64,000 bases of DNA from Trichobilharzia szidati (taxonomy: Eukaryota > Platyhelminthes > Trematoda > Strigeidida > Schistosomatidae): NCBI GenBank assembly GCA_944472155.2, contig OX235274.1, forward strand, positions 36,640,052 through 36,704,051, in the 5' to 3' direction. The first letter of the stretch is position 1; each line of letters starts with the position of its first letter. The notes beneath the pieces are model-generated. The model saw only the letters and a list, made by a program, of their open reading frames with translations, did no database searches and was not told where the DNA came from. This document shows positions 11,097 to 22,094 of the stretch, in pieces. A program made the position numbers and the translations under genes.

Positions 11097-12850
11097 TTAC
11101 GGCACTTGTGAGGTAAATTTGAATTTTGATGCGATTATTGTTGTTTTATAGAACTCGTTAAAATACTGGTGGATAATCGTCTTCTCCTTGAGTTTGGAAT
11201 ATTTCGAGATAGCGCGTGTCTCAACGGAGTTTCGTTGGCTATACAGTAGAATAAAGAGATAAGTTTCTTGCGTACAGATCATAACCGAATAAATTTTGCT
11301 GTTTACAGTAATATTACAACTAGCGGAATAACCTGCTTTCTTTTCCAAAAGAATGGTTACTGACCAGAGAATAATTTTTTCGATAACTTCATCATTAGGT
11401 TCGACAGTAATATATACATAATATGGAATGAATAAATTAGTGTTATTAACAACATTAATGTTGTTTAAATAACGTCGAATCAATAATAATAACAATATCA
11501 ACAGATTACAGTTCAATATCATCAACATAACAATACAGACTGAATATCAGAGAAATTAGGAAAGATAATAATACAAATTCATGCATTTATAGTGTCCAGT
11601 GAAGGCCTTCCAGGACAATAGTAGGGGCTGAACTTGTTTCTTTTTCACACAAAGCACCGGTTACTTCACGCGAATCCCGATAGCTCCTGCTGTTTGGAGT
11701 CTTCGGTATCCGAATGTTTTTGTCAATTTATTTGTTCGGCACGCGATAGATGATAGGGAAGGATTCTTCAATACTAGCAGGCTTTTTGGCCGGTCAATTT
11801 GGACCAGGTGGTCTAATATCGAACTGTTGGTGTTTTTTACTACACATCTATTTAGTCACACTGGGAGATGTTCACGAGCGAGCACGAAAAATCAAGTTCC
11901 TAGATCAATGGTCAATATAACTGGCTCCACAAGCAGCGCAGTTTAATCGGTAGATACAAAAAGAGGTAACCAGCTAGTCTAGGTACTTCATCTTTCAGTC
12001 GAGGAATCACTATCAGTCGTGTAGAAAGTAAGACTCGTAGTTTACCAGCATTGAAAGCTCTTTGAATAGATTTTCTTAACTTGTTAGTAATTATTTTACT
12101 AGGTACGTGTCACCATTGAACTGAAGCCGTATACATAAAGTCTTCTTATTTACAGATGGAGAATAATCCTTTTCCACTCTCTTTGTCATTTGTTTCTTGA
12201 TGAATTTGTCTGGGTAGCTATTTTCACTGAAGTTATCATATATGGTTCTTAGTTCATCTTCAATTACTTCTTCTGAGCATATAGCTCTAACCCTGTGGTT
12301 GAGGGTCCTTACTAAATTTCTTTGTAGTGGAGAGGAACGAAGCTGTAAAAATGTGTACATTGTCCTGTCCATTTACTTTTCCTATGCAAATTTCTCTTTA
12401 TACTACCATCTGGTTTACTTGTAATGAGGACATCTAGGAAGGCAATTCTGTTTTGAGATTCCTCTTCTCACGTGAATTTCACAACAGAATGTATGTACTT
12501 CATTGAATTCAGTTATTATTGCATCCCTGTCCAAATGATTTTCACAGAGAATGAAGGTTTCATCCATATACCGTCAATAAAATGAGAATTTTCTGATAAG
12601 GTTGTTCAGAGGTTCATTTTCTAGTTTACTTCGAAGGAAATCTTCCGAAATGATACTCAATGGGGAGCCCATCACCCCCCTGTCCACTTGTCTGTGAAGT
12701 ATGCCATCAAATTTGAAATCTTCATTCATGGTACACCTTAATAACAATTGTTTTAAGATTTCCGTTGGGATGACAATGTTGATCGACTGGTTATACACTT
12801 GTTCACATATGTAGTTAACTGTTTTTACTAGAGGTAAATTTGTGAATAAA
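11097..12850 (-). mobile_element. Penelope-like element, degraded
   Basis: From high to low: a reverse transcriptase piece with GVMGSPLS (12670-12690), a motif C that reads RYMDETF instead of Y-x-D-D, the thumb region (MDRTMYTFLQLRSSP, NSYPDKFI) at 12091-12372, a remnant of the GIY-YIG C-terminus (SSILDHLVQ-like, at 11590-11870), and a terminal repeat at 11340-11530 with a hammerhead-like block. Stops and frameshifts are frequent and the Asp-to-Glu change alone would kill the polymerase. Confidence 0.75.
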
Positions 12851-13194
12851 GATGCCTTCTTATTTTAACAGTTTTCTTCTTTCTTGATTCCTATTTCTTA
12901 AGAAGAAGTTAACTTTTTAAAAAAAATTCAACATTACTTAACCACCACTCGCAAAGTACAACTCTAAACTTGACCTTAAAATGAAGAAAATAAAAAAATC
13001 AATTAATTCGTACAAATAAAAATCAACAATTTTTTGAACAGTTGTTAGATTCTATTTGTGTAAATATATACTTAGATTCATTGAAACATTTTTATTGAAT
13101 CTCAAATATAAATTAACGCTTCAGTTTACATGAAATGTACATCATTTTATAGGTAAAAATTAAATAATTTGAAAAGTGACACTTACATAGACAT

Positions 13195-13765
13195 TTAGGC
13201 CGCACAATTAGGCGTGTTTCTCGTCGAATTTCCGAACATCACCCTGAGTGGTTAAGCAAAGGACAAAGAAAATCTATTCGCAGAGCTATTCTATCTTATC
13301 TTGTGGATACAGAACACAAGACTGATTGATGTTAACCAGGCTTTCAGGTTCATTTACCCCATACCGACAAATCTCAATTTCGCCCTAAGAGTTCGACTAC
13401 TAAATATTGCTGAGGCTGTGGGGATCCATATTAAGAAGCCTAATTTATGCATCCAAAAGAAGTTAGTTCAGACATTATCCTTACCTTGGCCATCTAGGTT
13501 TAAATGATCCTGAATTTTTATGGAATCTCCCTAATTTTGGTTGATATTCTATTTGCTATTATATTCTGAGTATTATTATAATTTAAGCATTTTTAATGAA
13601 CTGTAACTGCATTGATCATACTTTACAAATCGATATTATTTAGAAAACACTAATATTGATATTGACTACTAATTTAGAATATTCTATGTATATAAGCATG
13701 TTTATGTATATAATTGTAGAGCCAGAAGAGGAAATTATCGAAAAGGATATTCTTCTTTGCTCAAT
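13195..13765 (+). mobile_element. Penelope-like element, GIY-YIG C-terminus
   Basis: Starts in the nuclease: GRTIRRVSRRISEHHPEWL, then ILSYLVDTEHKT, a frameshift near 13325, then RLLNIAEAVGIHIKKPNLC and LSLPWPSRFK with stop at 13505-13507. A terminal-repeat segment with a GTAGAGCCAGAAGAGG block follows at 13710-13760. Confidence 0.75.
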
Positions 13766-13829
13766 TATTTTGTGTTTTATGGATGTCTGAATGAATATTT
13801 TTGCTACATTTAGAAAAGACAATAGATTG

Positions 13830-14370
13830 AGCAAAAGTAATATGTATTCGTTTTCAATTAGTTCCTCATCTTCAGCTCTACACTGAGTATTGGTTAATGT
13901 TCGGAAGAAATAAAACAAACTGTCCTGTCTCACCTATTCTATGTTTGTTTACCAGTTTAACTGCTGCTGAAGAACTAGTTATGTATTGGACATACGATCA
14001 GACAAGTTCATTGTTGAATTTCTGAACACCTCCCATTTTGGTTTAGCAAAGATTTCAATAAAGCTATACGCAGCTCAATACTAGCACCTCATCTCTCGTC
14101 AATACTGGACGACAAGTTGATTCTAACAAAGCTTTTAAAGTTATTTATCGTATTTCACCCAGCTTGTCGCATGGTCTACGAGTACAATTTCTACACATGC
14201 AGCAGTGGCGATCGGAATTCATCTGGACAAGTCAAATCTGCGTGTTCAGTAGAAATTTGTACAACCCTTTTCTTTGCCACTGCCAACTACATAATATGTA
14301 TTAAGTTTTTAAAGACGATTTTTCCACCTCTCGATGTAACCGTCTTTGACTTTGTTATTTTATTTTGATT
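13830..14370. mobile_element. PLE end fragments: inverted terminal piece and a second C-terminus
   Basis: 13850-13885 is the minus-strand form of the terminal block (complement GTAGAGCTGAAGATGAGG). On the plus strand 13985-14170 has a decayed nuclease region (SSLVNTGRQVDSNKAFKVIY). Further on there is no recognisable motif. Confidence 0.5.
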
Positions 14371-14574
14371 ACAATTCTAGTTAACTCAACTAACTTGTTT
14401 TCACCTTTATATTCCTATGTTATCCCGATTAGTCGCTCTATTCTTCTCAGTCATCATTACTCTTGATTGTGTAATAACTTCTTGCAAACCCCTACGAATC
14501 AACTGATCACAATCCCCCCCCCCCACACACACAAAACTTAGATATCTTCCAACTAACATCTACTAGTTAACTGT

Positions 14575-14795
14575 TTTGGTGTCTCTAGAAGTTACTCGGT
14601 GGATGGTGACTAGCAGTGGAATCCAGGATACGCACTTCGCCCTATTTGGGTCTCGTCATATGGATGCACCTGCATTCCGCAGTGAGTAATGAAGAATCTG
14701 CACAAGAAGCCGATATGTCAACTTGAGACCGAGCATTTCGGTCCAATCAATCGACGGGAAAATCCAAAATTGAATTAAATGTTTTGATGTCTGTT
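14575..14795 (-). mobile_element. SINE-C copy (Sm-alpha-like, hammerhead type)
   Basis: The complement carries CACTCACT-like, CATATGACGAGACCC, AAATAGGGCGAAGTGCG and CCTGGATTCCACTGC, which is the arrangement of the schistosome Sm-alpha hammerhead: stem I arm, CUGANGA core, stem II, GAAA, stem III, cleavage site, stem I. The core starts with A, and GAAA is GAAG, so it is probably inactive. Confidence 0.75.
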
Positions 14796-14890
14796 TATCT
14801 CTTATCTTGACCCTTCCCCTTATATCTAAAACTGATAATTCATATTGACTGAAGTGACCGCATGATTGGTATAATTTGGATATTTTAAAA

Positions 14891-14894
<4 letters not shown>

Positions 14895-14923
<29 letters not shown>
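14895..14923. repeat. (TA)n microsatellite
   Basis: Perfect alternating TA run just before a PLE terminal block. Similar runs lie at 16588-16603 and 47103-47142. Confidence 0.9.
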
Positions 14924-14924
<1 letters not shown>

Positions 14925-16150
14925 CTGTAGAGTCGATGATGAGGAACTAATTGAAAAGGAATACATACTTCTTCACTCTGTTCGTTGTCTTTTATGAAAA
15001 TCCGTAGCCAGAGAACGCTTTCCACACGGATACGAAAACAAAAAATCCATCCACTAGAAACGTAAATGGAATGGACAACTAACTAATTTTTATAATTGGG
15101 TGCGTTTCTTCAGGAAAGGGAACCTAATTCATTCGCTCTGTTTTAGGATAAGAAATATTTTTAGTTCTGATTGCATTGACTCAGAACTTGGCTTCCTAAA
15201 AGCCACATTATCAGAAAACGGTTACCCGAACCGATTTATTGATGGTAACACGAAAGATAGGCAGTCCAAACTGGTCACCGACTCAGTTCCAGCGAAAACC
15301 TCATTCATGAACCTGGGATTCAAAGGTGATCAAGCTTCAGGTATGCCCAAAAACCGTACGGCAGCAAAACCACAAATCACGTTCACCAGCCGCCAGTTGT
15401 TCTCTACCTCTGTAAAAGATAGGCTCCGCCGTCTGGCCACCTCTGTGTGCATCTATCAGTTCACCTGCTCTCGTGAAGCAAGGTACATTGGTCGTAGCCA
15501 GAGAACGCTTCCCACACGGATACGAGAACATATTCCAGCATGGTCTTACAAGGAAGAAAGGGAGGATGTGCGAAGCTCTATTCTGGAGCACCTGATCGAC
15601 TCATGTCACTCTATCAACCCTCACCATGATTTTAAGATCATCTACCGAATCCATGCTAACTTAACGCGCTTTCTTCGTTACAGACTTCTAAAGACAGTGG
15701 AGGCCTTCGCCATTCATGACTTTAAGCCAAACCTTTGTATAAAAAAGAAGTATGTACAATCCCTACTTCTGCCTTGGCCGAAGGGGGATAGACATTTATT
15801 TATTTATTTTGTTTATTTAGTTAATCTATGTACCTTTCCCTCATTTCTGTTGTTATTATTACTATTCTTACTTTGAATTGCTTCCTCTTTTCCCACTTGT
15901 CATTCTAGATCCAAAGAATTTTTACAATACTGAATTATATCTTATCAAGTGTCACACCATGTTATGAAACGTTGCATATTAGCCTACTAGTCCTATAATG
16001 ATGTACCCCTTTCCAACATCTATCCATCCTATGAATTATTCGATATATGGCACTAATTGTTTTGCCACTTGACACTTGGTATTTAACTATGACTATAATC
16101 ACAAATATCTTAATTGCATTTCATACTATTATTTCCTGTCAATTGCCTCC
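14925..16150 (+). mobile_element. Penelope-like element, same family as 56.2-58.3 kb
   Basis: A terminal block (GTAGAGTCGATGATGAGG) is followed by a scrambled stretch, then a 258-codon frame at 15100-15876: thumb ([23 protein letters not shown]), linker, GIY-YIG ([49 protein letters not shown]). A Cys-Gly of the usual CSCGARYIG is CSREARYIG. A short deletion has removed the [10 protein letters not shown] block present in the sister copy. A duplicated piece of the RSQRTL segment at 15000-15050 shows local rearrangement. No palm is present. Confidence 0.8.
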
Positions 16151-16189
16151 AACCATCTAATATCATCAAATCAATGTGCACCGTGAATG

Positions 16190-16515
16190 ACAAAATACAT
16201 AGAATGGTGGCCACATTGAAAATCTGACTGATAGAATTCAGTCTGTACCAAAGAAAAGACCAGACATATCATATTAGTTACTAGTGCCGAGTCAAAGTAT
16301 CCAATACAGTCCTACAGGAACGAGGTCAATCGCGAGACCGAATAGCTCAGTGGTAACGTCTCTGACTGACTGGAGCACTGGGTGATGCGAGTTCGAATTT
16401 GAAAATGGATATGAGTTCTTTCAAGGTTGTAGATATGCTTTGCTGACTGGTGAGTGCCACCTAGCACTAAACCTAAGTCGAAGGATTCCTATGGCCGATT
16501 GCCTCCAACCATCTT
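16190..16515 (+). mobile_element. SINE-B copy (tRNA-derived)
   Basis: A box ATAGCTCAGTGGTAACG (a perfect tRNA D-arm pattern) and B box GAGTTCGAATTTG, followed by ATGAGTTCTTTCAAGG, GATATGCTTTGCTGAC and the tail TGGCCGATTGCCTCCAACC. The upstream flank AGTTACTAGTG recurs in other copies. Confidence 0.75.
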
Positions 16516-16607
16516 ATATAGTGTTATAATTTCATGTATTCACACGTTTCATCCAATTCCCTTACTGGATATAGTTTCTTAAAGCCATATATATATATAT
16601 ATATCAT

Positions 16608-16915
16608 GACCAGTAGTGTATGGCAGGTCGGGTGTGAGGGCAAATACTCTCCGAAGACACTGGCTAGTAGTGGCACTATTTCGTGAGTTGGCAGAAGCTG
16701 GAATTCAAGGGCCATTGGACTGTGTTCCAGTGGCTTAATGATCTACAAGCTCGCCTTGTAATCAGAAGGTCCTGGTTTCGAACCCCAGTGGCATGGGTTC
16801 GTAATGATGAAGAGTCCTAAACTAGGACGAAACGGCTGTCCATTAGTTCCAGGTTTTCCAATATTTCTCTAACCGATGTAATTAATCAACCAATCAAATC
16901 CCTACAAAGCAATAC
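16608..16915 (+). mobile_element. SINE-A copy with foldable hammerhead-like core
   Basis: A box AGTGGCTTAATGATC, B box GGTTTCGAACCCC. Then GTAATG (16801-16806), ATGAAGA (16807-16813), GTCC...GGAC stem II (16814-16828), GAA, an A-U/C-G stem III with loop GGCT, C16840, and CATTAG (16841-16846). The stem I change from the family GTACTG/CAGTAC is matched on both sides, so pairing is kept. Confidence 0.8.
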
Positions 16916-16924
16916 TTGAATACA

Positions 16925-17570
16925 TAATTTACCACTTGAGAAGCCTTAAACACTTATAATTGAACATTAAAATAAACAAATGAATAAAATAGTGCTAATT
17001 TAAATATTTGCTTTACGTTATTAGTCTGAATTAACAGACACACACTCATAGTTTTCAATATTAATTACATTGGAGAATGCAGTTCTAAGTCATAAGAGCG
17101 AAATTCAAATTACGCTTTGAGACTCAAAAACATCAAAAGTTTTGATAATAATTAATGATGATGATAGTGATATATTTAACCTTTATGAAGAAAGAGTAAA
17201 ATATGTTTTTTTTTCACAGAATATATATTGTCTAGACTAATTTCTTCATCATGTCAGACAAAGACTTCATGTATATAAATGTATGTGGGGGATGAGTAAG
17301 CTCATTCTATTCTCTCTTTGTAGAAAACTTTGAAAACTATGACTTCACCGCTTTGTTTATGAATGGATGCTTTGACGCTTATTATTGTTGTCTAAGCTTC
17401 AGAATTCGTTGGCCTGGTCCTAACATACAAAGTCGAACCTTTTAGGATAGTGAAGTCAACATAGCATTACCTGCAAGTCAGCAGATTCTCAACCACTACA
17501 TTTCTACGCTACGTAAACGTTAATATCTTTAAGTTCCTGAGAAATGAGTAGCTTCGATTGGATACCAGTA
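16925..17570. other. no recognised gene
   Basis: AT-rich spacer; nothing recognisable. Confidence 0.5.
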
Positions 17571-17574
17571 ATTA

Positions 17575-17826
17575 GTGTGATGTGTCTAGTCCTTTCTTTG
17601 GTGCAGACTAAATTCTACTAGTCAGAGTTGTAATGTGGCCCCCATTCTATGTATCTCGCCATCATGGTGCACTTTGAATTGTTGATATTAGAAGATTGGA
17701 GGCAATCGGTCACAGGAAGCCTTGCTTGACCTGCTTGACCCAGTCACGAAGGCGTATCTGCAGTCTTGAAGGAACTCCTGTCCCTTCTGAGATGCGACTT
17801 GCTAACCAGTGCTAACTAGCACTAGG
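17575..17826. mobile_element. SINE-B fragments, partly inverted
   Basis: 17575-17640 matches the family 5' flank (GTGTCTAGTCCTTTCTTTGG). 17690-17826 is the tail and body in reverse (GGAGGCAATCGGTCACAGG, GAAGGAACTCCTGTCCCTTC). Confidence 0.65.
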
Positions 17827-18758
17827 GTACAATTCTAGGCCCACTTCTTTTCCTGATTTATGTTAATGAGATTCCATCGGTAGTTAAGTCATCCTGCTTA
17901 CTGTTTGCTGATGACATCAAGATATGGAGAACTTTACACGATGACAGTGATCAACTTGCTTTGCAGGAAGATTTAAACTTGTTAACTGATTGGTGTAAAC
18001 ACTGGGCCTTGGAGATTAACTTAAGCAAGAGTGTAGTTATGTGTGTATCTCATAGTCACGTGCACAATTACTCAATGAATGGCATTACTCTCCCAGTGGT
18101 CATTGAGTACAAGGACTTGGGAGTGGTTGTGCAGCATGACCTGAAAACAGCAACAAACTGTAGAGCTGCAGCCACCAAGGGTTTTCGAATATTATGGGTC
18201 ATACGCAAGGCTTTTGTGAATTTTGACGCTGAAATATTTCGTATATTATATCCGACTTATATCAGACCTCATTTGGAATATGGGATCCAGGCAGCGAGCC
18301 CGTGTTTCAAATACGAAATAGACTTATTAGAAAGGGTGCAAAGAGTAGGAACTAAGCTAATAAAGAGTTTCTCAACCCTCTCATATGAGAAGAGGTTAAG
18401 TCGACTGGGTTTATTTCCACTGTCATACAGACGACTTAGGGGTGATCTAATACTAGCATATCGTATCCTAAGAAATGATTTTGGAGCTAATTTATCTAAT
18501 TTATTTCTTCCTTCTAGCACCAACCAATTGCGAGGACATCACCTCAAGGTTCAAAAACCACGGTCGAATCGTCTGCGTCTGGAGATCCGTTTTTCGTGTC
18601 GAATTGTGAACCATTGGAACTCCCTACCGGAACACGTCGTATCAGCGCCATCCGTTGATTCATTCAAGGCGAGATTGGACCTCCCGTGTGTAACAAATCG
18701 AAAGGATTAACACAGGCATATAGCCTACTATCCTAAATAAATTGTAAACTGTAAACTG
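17827..18758 (+). mobile_element. CR1-like LINE, 3' end of the reverse transcriptase ORF
   Basis: From 17829 the frame reads GTILGPLLFLIYVNEIPSVV, then LLFADDIKIW (intact F-A-D-D catalytic box at about 17900), then a 249-codon stretch to the stop at 18708-18710. That stretch has WALEINLSKS, DLGVVVQHDL, RILYPTYIRPHLEYGIQ, LERVQRVGTKLI, SYEKRLSRLGLFPL and FSCRIVNHWNSLPEHVV. This is the usual CR1/jockey-type C-terminus, SR1-like in schistosomes. It is 5'-truncated before motif B and ends in a TAAATTG repeat (AAACTGTAAACTGTA). Confidence 0.85.
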
Positions 18759-18830
18759 TAGCACGAAATCTAGGTCAAGCAAGGCTTCCTGTGGCCGATT
18801 GCCTCCAATCATCAAATATCATCAGATGGG
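18759..18830 (+). mobile_element. SINE-B tail
   Basis: Reads GCACGAAATCTAGGTCAAGC then TGGCCGATTGCCTCCAATC. It is the forward-strand counterpart of the inverted tail on the other side of the CR1 fragment. Confidence 0.7.
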
Positions 18831-18969
18831 TAACTTGCTTTAGATTGTATTGTCAGTGTAATAAGTAAACAGCTTCCCTTTCTCTCTCTTTCTCCTCATG
18901 TGATGAAATTGTATCATAAACGGAAAATATCATTTTGAAGAGTTAATTAGTTTATAGGGATTTGGTTTG

Positions 18970-19190
18970 TTTCTAGTTTGATCACGGATCGATATCAGTT
19001 AGAGAACCATTCGAAAACTAGCATGGAGTACAGGGCAGCTGTTTCACCCTGGTTTGGTACTGATCCTCAGCAGTCGCCCATTGGAGTTCGCACTTAAGGC
19101 CTTCTGGATCGTGGATCATTCAATCACTGGGACCCAGACGATGTCATTGGCGGTAAGTATTTGTCCTCACTCCGAACCCAGCGGACCCCA
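18970..19190 (-). mobile_element. SINE-A copy
   Basis: Family tail ATATCAGTTAGAGAACCATT, then GAGTACAGGGCAGCTGTTTC. The B box is degraded and the tRNA-like part partly deleted. Confidence 0.7.
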
Positions 19191-19268
19191 TATCATTTTT
19201 CACTAAGTCTGAATTGTTTTATTCTTTTTAAAGTGTGAATAATTTCCTTTATTTTATGTATAACAGAC

Positions 19269-19882
19269 TTTGTAACACCACTGTTAAAGTTTCAGAGTCC
19301 AGAAAGATTTATTGAACATTGTGAATAGTACACGTTGTTTGAATCAAATTTTTGTTCGGTTGATCTATACAAGTTTTTCGAGAATATATCCTCCGCGACA
19401 GAAAGGAAAATATAAACGTCTAAGCTCTGACTTAGTCTTCTGTTTCTCTGTGGCTGTCTGGTCGCCATACTAATTTATTTGGTTGTGCATCCTTTGAAAA
19501 TGACACATTCAACAAGCTAGTCGGTAAATCTACGGTGAAGAATCAACTGCTGAAATATACAATGTGGATTTATATCTCTGGATTACACCGCTAAAATTCG
19601 TGGAAAGTGGACTTAACTTTTTTTGTGAGTAACTGTATTCTCTTATAACTCAGTATTCTTAACAATTGTAGTACACTGTTTAAGCATTTGTAGTTGCTTC
19701 GCATTTTCATTTTGGTATTTCGTATAACTACTCCTATGGAACTGAAAAATTACAGCCTCTCCTTATTACAACTATGACTTTTTCATAACATTTTCTAAGA
19801 TCCTGTATTCGTCTTATTCTTTTTTAGCAGGTTGACTGAATACAAAAAGTCATTGTAAGGACTCTGAAAGTGTTATAATTCC
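19269..19882. repeat. possible element with short inverted ends
   Basis: TTTCAGAGTCC at 19290-19300 is matched by GGACTCTGAAA at 19859-19869, both next to a GTAACAC / GTGTTATAA motif at the outer side. No transposase frame lies between them. It may be a non-autonomous DNA element or an LTR. Confidence 0.3.
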
Positions 19883-20092
19883 GTTGCTAATTTATTATAA
19901 CCGAACTGAACTGAACTGAATAGATCCGTTCTCTACTTTGTTATGTCTGCGCCTGTCAATTACTTTAACGGTAATGAACTACGACTGATACGCTAATACA
20001 TCTAGTTGTCCGTTAAGCCTTCCAATTCACTGAGTCACGCAAATATCAAAAGATAAAGGCAGACCAGTGACTGTAAGATATTGTATTATTAC

Positions 20093-21070
20093 TATACTAT
20101 ACTATGTTATGCTATGCTATGTTATGCTGTTATGCTATACTATACTATACTTTATTTTTTTATTTATTATTTGTTTTCGTTAATTCTTAGAGGAACATAG
20201 GGCTTCAGCCGTGCGTCTCAACTGCTTTCGGTTATCTGCCAGAGTTTTCACCTGGCTCCATGTCTGCCCACACGTTTTCATCTCCTCTTCACATGACCTC
20301 CTCCAAGTCGCCCTTGCACTGACGACCAACTCGCCGTTTCCCTTTCGGGTTCCACTCGAGTGATGGCTTGTCTAGTGATGTCACTTGATGGTTTCCCCAG
20401 AGTATGGCCAATCCATCTCCATTTCTTCCTGCCTATTTGTTTCACAATCGGTTCCTGGTTGGTTCGCTCATTGCCAGAGATCTCTGTTGCTGATCTTTTC
20501 TGGCTGGCCATCTGATCTTGAGTATTGAGCGAAGACAACTGTTAATGAAGGTCTGTAGTTTGTTTGAGATGCTCTTTATGACGCGCCAAGACTCTGGTCC
20601 ATCCGTATAGTAGCACTGACTTCACATTGGAGTTGAAAATCCCGATCTTATTTTTGATGCTGAGTGCTGTTGACCTCCACACAGACTTGAGAGTAGTGGA
20701 AGCTTGTCTTACTTTTCTGATTCTTGCTTTGACATCCACATCAGTTCCGCCTGTAGTTGAAACGATGCTTCCCAGGCAGGTAAAAGAGGTTGTTTCTTTC
20801 AGGTTTCTCCCATTTATGCGGATTGTTGTCTGTCGCTGTTGTTACTGTTGCTGTTGGCTAGGAATCTTCGTCACCTTTGTTTTCTCTATGTTCACCTGAA
20901 GTTCTATCTTTGATGCTTCTTCTGCCAACTTGTTGCTATAATAGTAAATAATGCTGTTATGCTATACTATACTATTCTATTCTATTTTATACTGTACTAT
21001 ACTATACTACACTATACTATACTACACTATACTATACTGTACTATACTATTCTATACTATACTATATGTT
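20093..21070. repeat. ACTAT/TATAC pentanucleotide satellite, split by a LINE
   Basis: Arrays of the 5-mer lie at 20093-20150 and 20948-21070. The same 25 bases occur at 20124-20148 and 20951-20975, immediately flanking a LINE-a copy. Confidence 0.85.
20160..20945 (-). mobile_element. LINE-a 3' end
   Basis: Minus strand, high to low: IEFQVNIEKTKVT-like start, a methionine-free stretch with repeated Gln codons (20830-20865), [64 protein letters not shown]. This is the classic connection and tail region of the family. The AATTCTTAGAGGAACATAGG untranslated end lies at about 20183-20202. Broken into at least three frames. Confidence 0.85.
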
Positions 21071-21479
21071 GTAAGAAACAACACGATATTAATGCAGTTT
21101 CTTTACCATAATAAAGTCAGCTCACAACCGTGAGAATGGACTCTTCTTATTGGCTGGAAATGTCTATTCTGATTGGTTGGTAATCTGACAAAGACCAAGG
21201 TGCGATAAAAGACGATGAATTGGTCACACACTAAATCACAATATGCGTGAGAGAAATGATACATTAACATAGTAACTGCATCACATGATAAATCACACGA
21301 TTCGTGAGAAAGGATGATGATATACTATTTTATACTGACTCCTATCAAAAGGACTACTCATTCGTATATTCATAAGCCTTCAGTTCTAGTACTGTCGCTG
21401 CAGCTTAGCTGTAAGTAAGCTGTGAGATGCCTAGTCCAGATCCTGAATTAGGTGTAAAGCTTTATGTAGTCAGATGAAT

Positions 21480-21660
21480 ACGCATTTTAACTGTTTGAAG
21501 ATGCCTATTAAAAATTCTAAATGACTGATTAATGAGCAAAGAACAAATATTCTTTCGATAAATTCGTCATCAATTTCTACATTTATATGATAGTAATAAT
21601 TAGAGAATTATTGCTATTAACAACATTAATGCTGTTGATAATATTGGTGGCCTGCTTAAA
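21480..21660 (-). mobile_element. isolated PLE terminal repeat
   Basis: The complement reads GTAGAAATTGATGACG, TTTATCGAAAGAA, and carries the ATTAATGTTGTTAATA block typical of the PLE termini at 11.4, 32.4 and 49.2 kb. Confidence 0.6.
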
Positions 21661-21885
21661 ACATGTGTCGCCAAAAAACTGCCATCTCTCTATTGTATAT
21701 ATTTTCTCTGGTTCGATTTGTTTTAATTGATCAAGATATGACCTCTTATGGTATTATTATCTACTCGTGTGTATTTTAAATGTTTACAAGCTACTGATTC
21801 ACAAGTTCCTACTAAAATTGAGGAAAGAGGCCTGACTATGGGTGGCAACATGTTCCAATACATGAGATAACTGTTCTTCACTTAT

Positions 21886-22081
21886 TTTGATGTGGTTGTG
21901 TTCTCTGAGCTGGATAGTTAATTTGCGAAGCTTTCATCACAGTACTGGGTGACATCTTCAGCGCATACTTCAAATTGAAGTGTGCGCTGAAGATGTCACC
22001 CAGTACTGTGATGAAAGCTTCGCAAATTAACTATCCAGCTCAGAGAACACAACCACATCAAAATCATCCACCTGAGCCACA
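21886..22081. mobile_element. fold-back PLE-type insertion with 13-bp target duplication
   Basis: GTTCTTCACTTAT stands at 21873-21885 and again at 22082-22094. Between them two arms (21884-21973 and 21975-22064) are inverted copies with one mismatch around a single A. Each arm reads outward-in as a hammerhead-like block (see 21981-22026). The right end adds 17 unpaired bases. It has no coding capacity. Confidence 0.85.
21981..22026 (+). ncRNA. hammerhead-like motif in the fold-back insert
   Basis: TGTGCG, core CTGAAGA (21987-21993), one extra T, stem II GTCAC/GTGAT (21995-21999 and 22008-22012), GAA, self-complementary AGCT as stem III, then T22020, and CGCAAA able to pair with TGTGCG except one position. 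The mirror copy is on the minus strand of the left arm. Stem III this short would need two molecules. Activity is inference. Confidence 0.5.
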
Positions 22082-22094
22082 GTTCTTCACTTAT

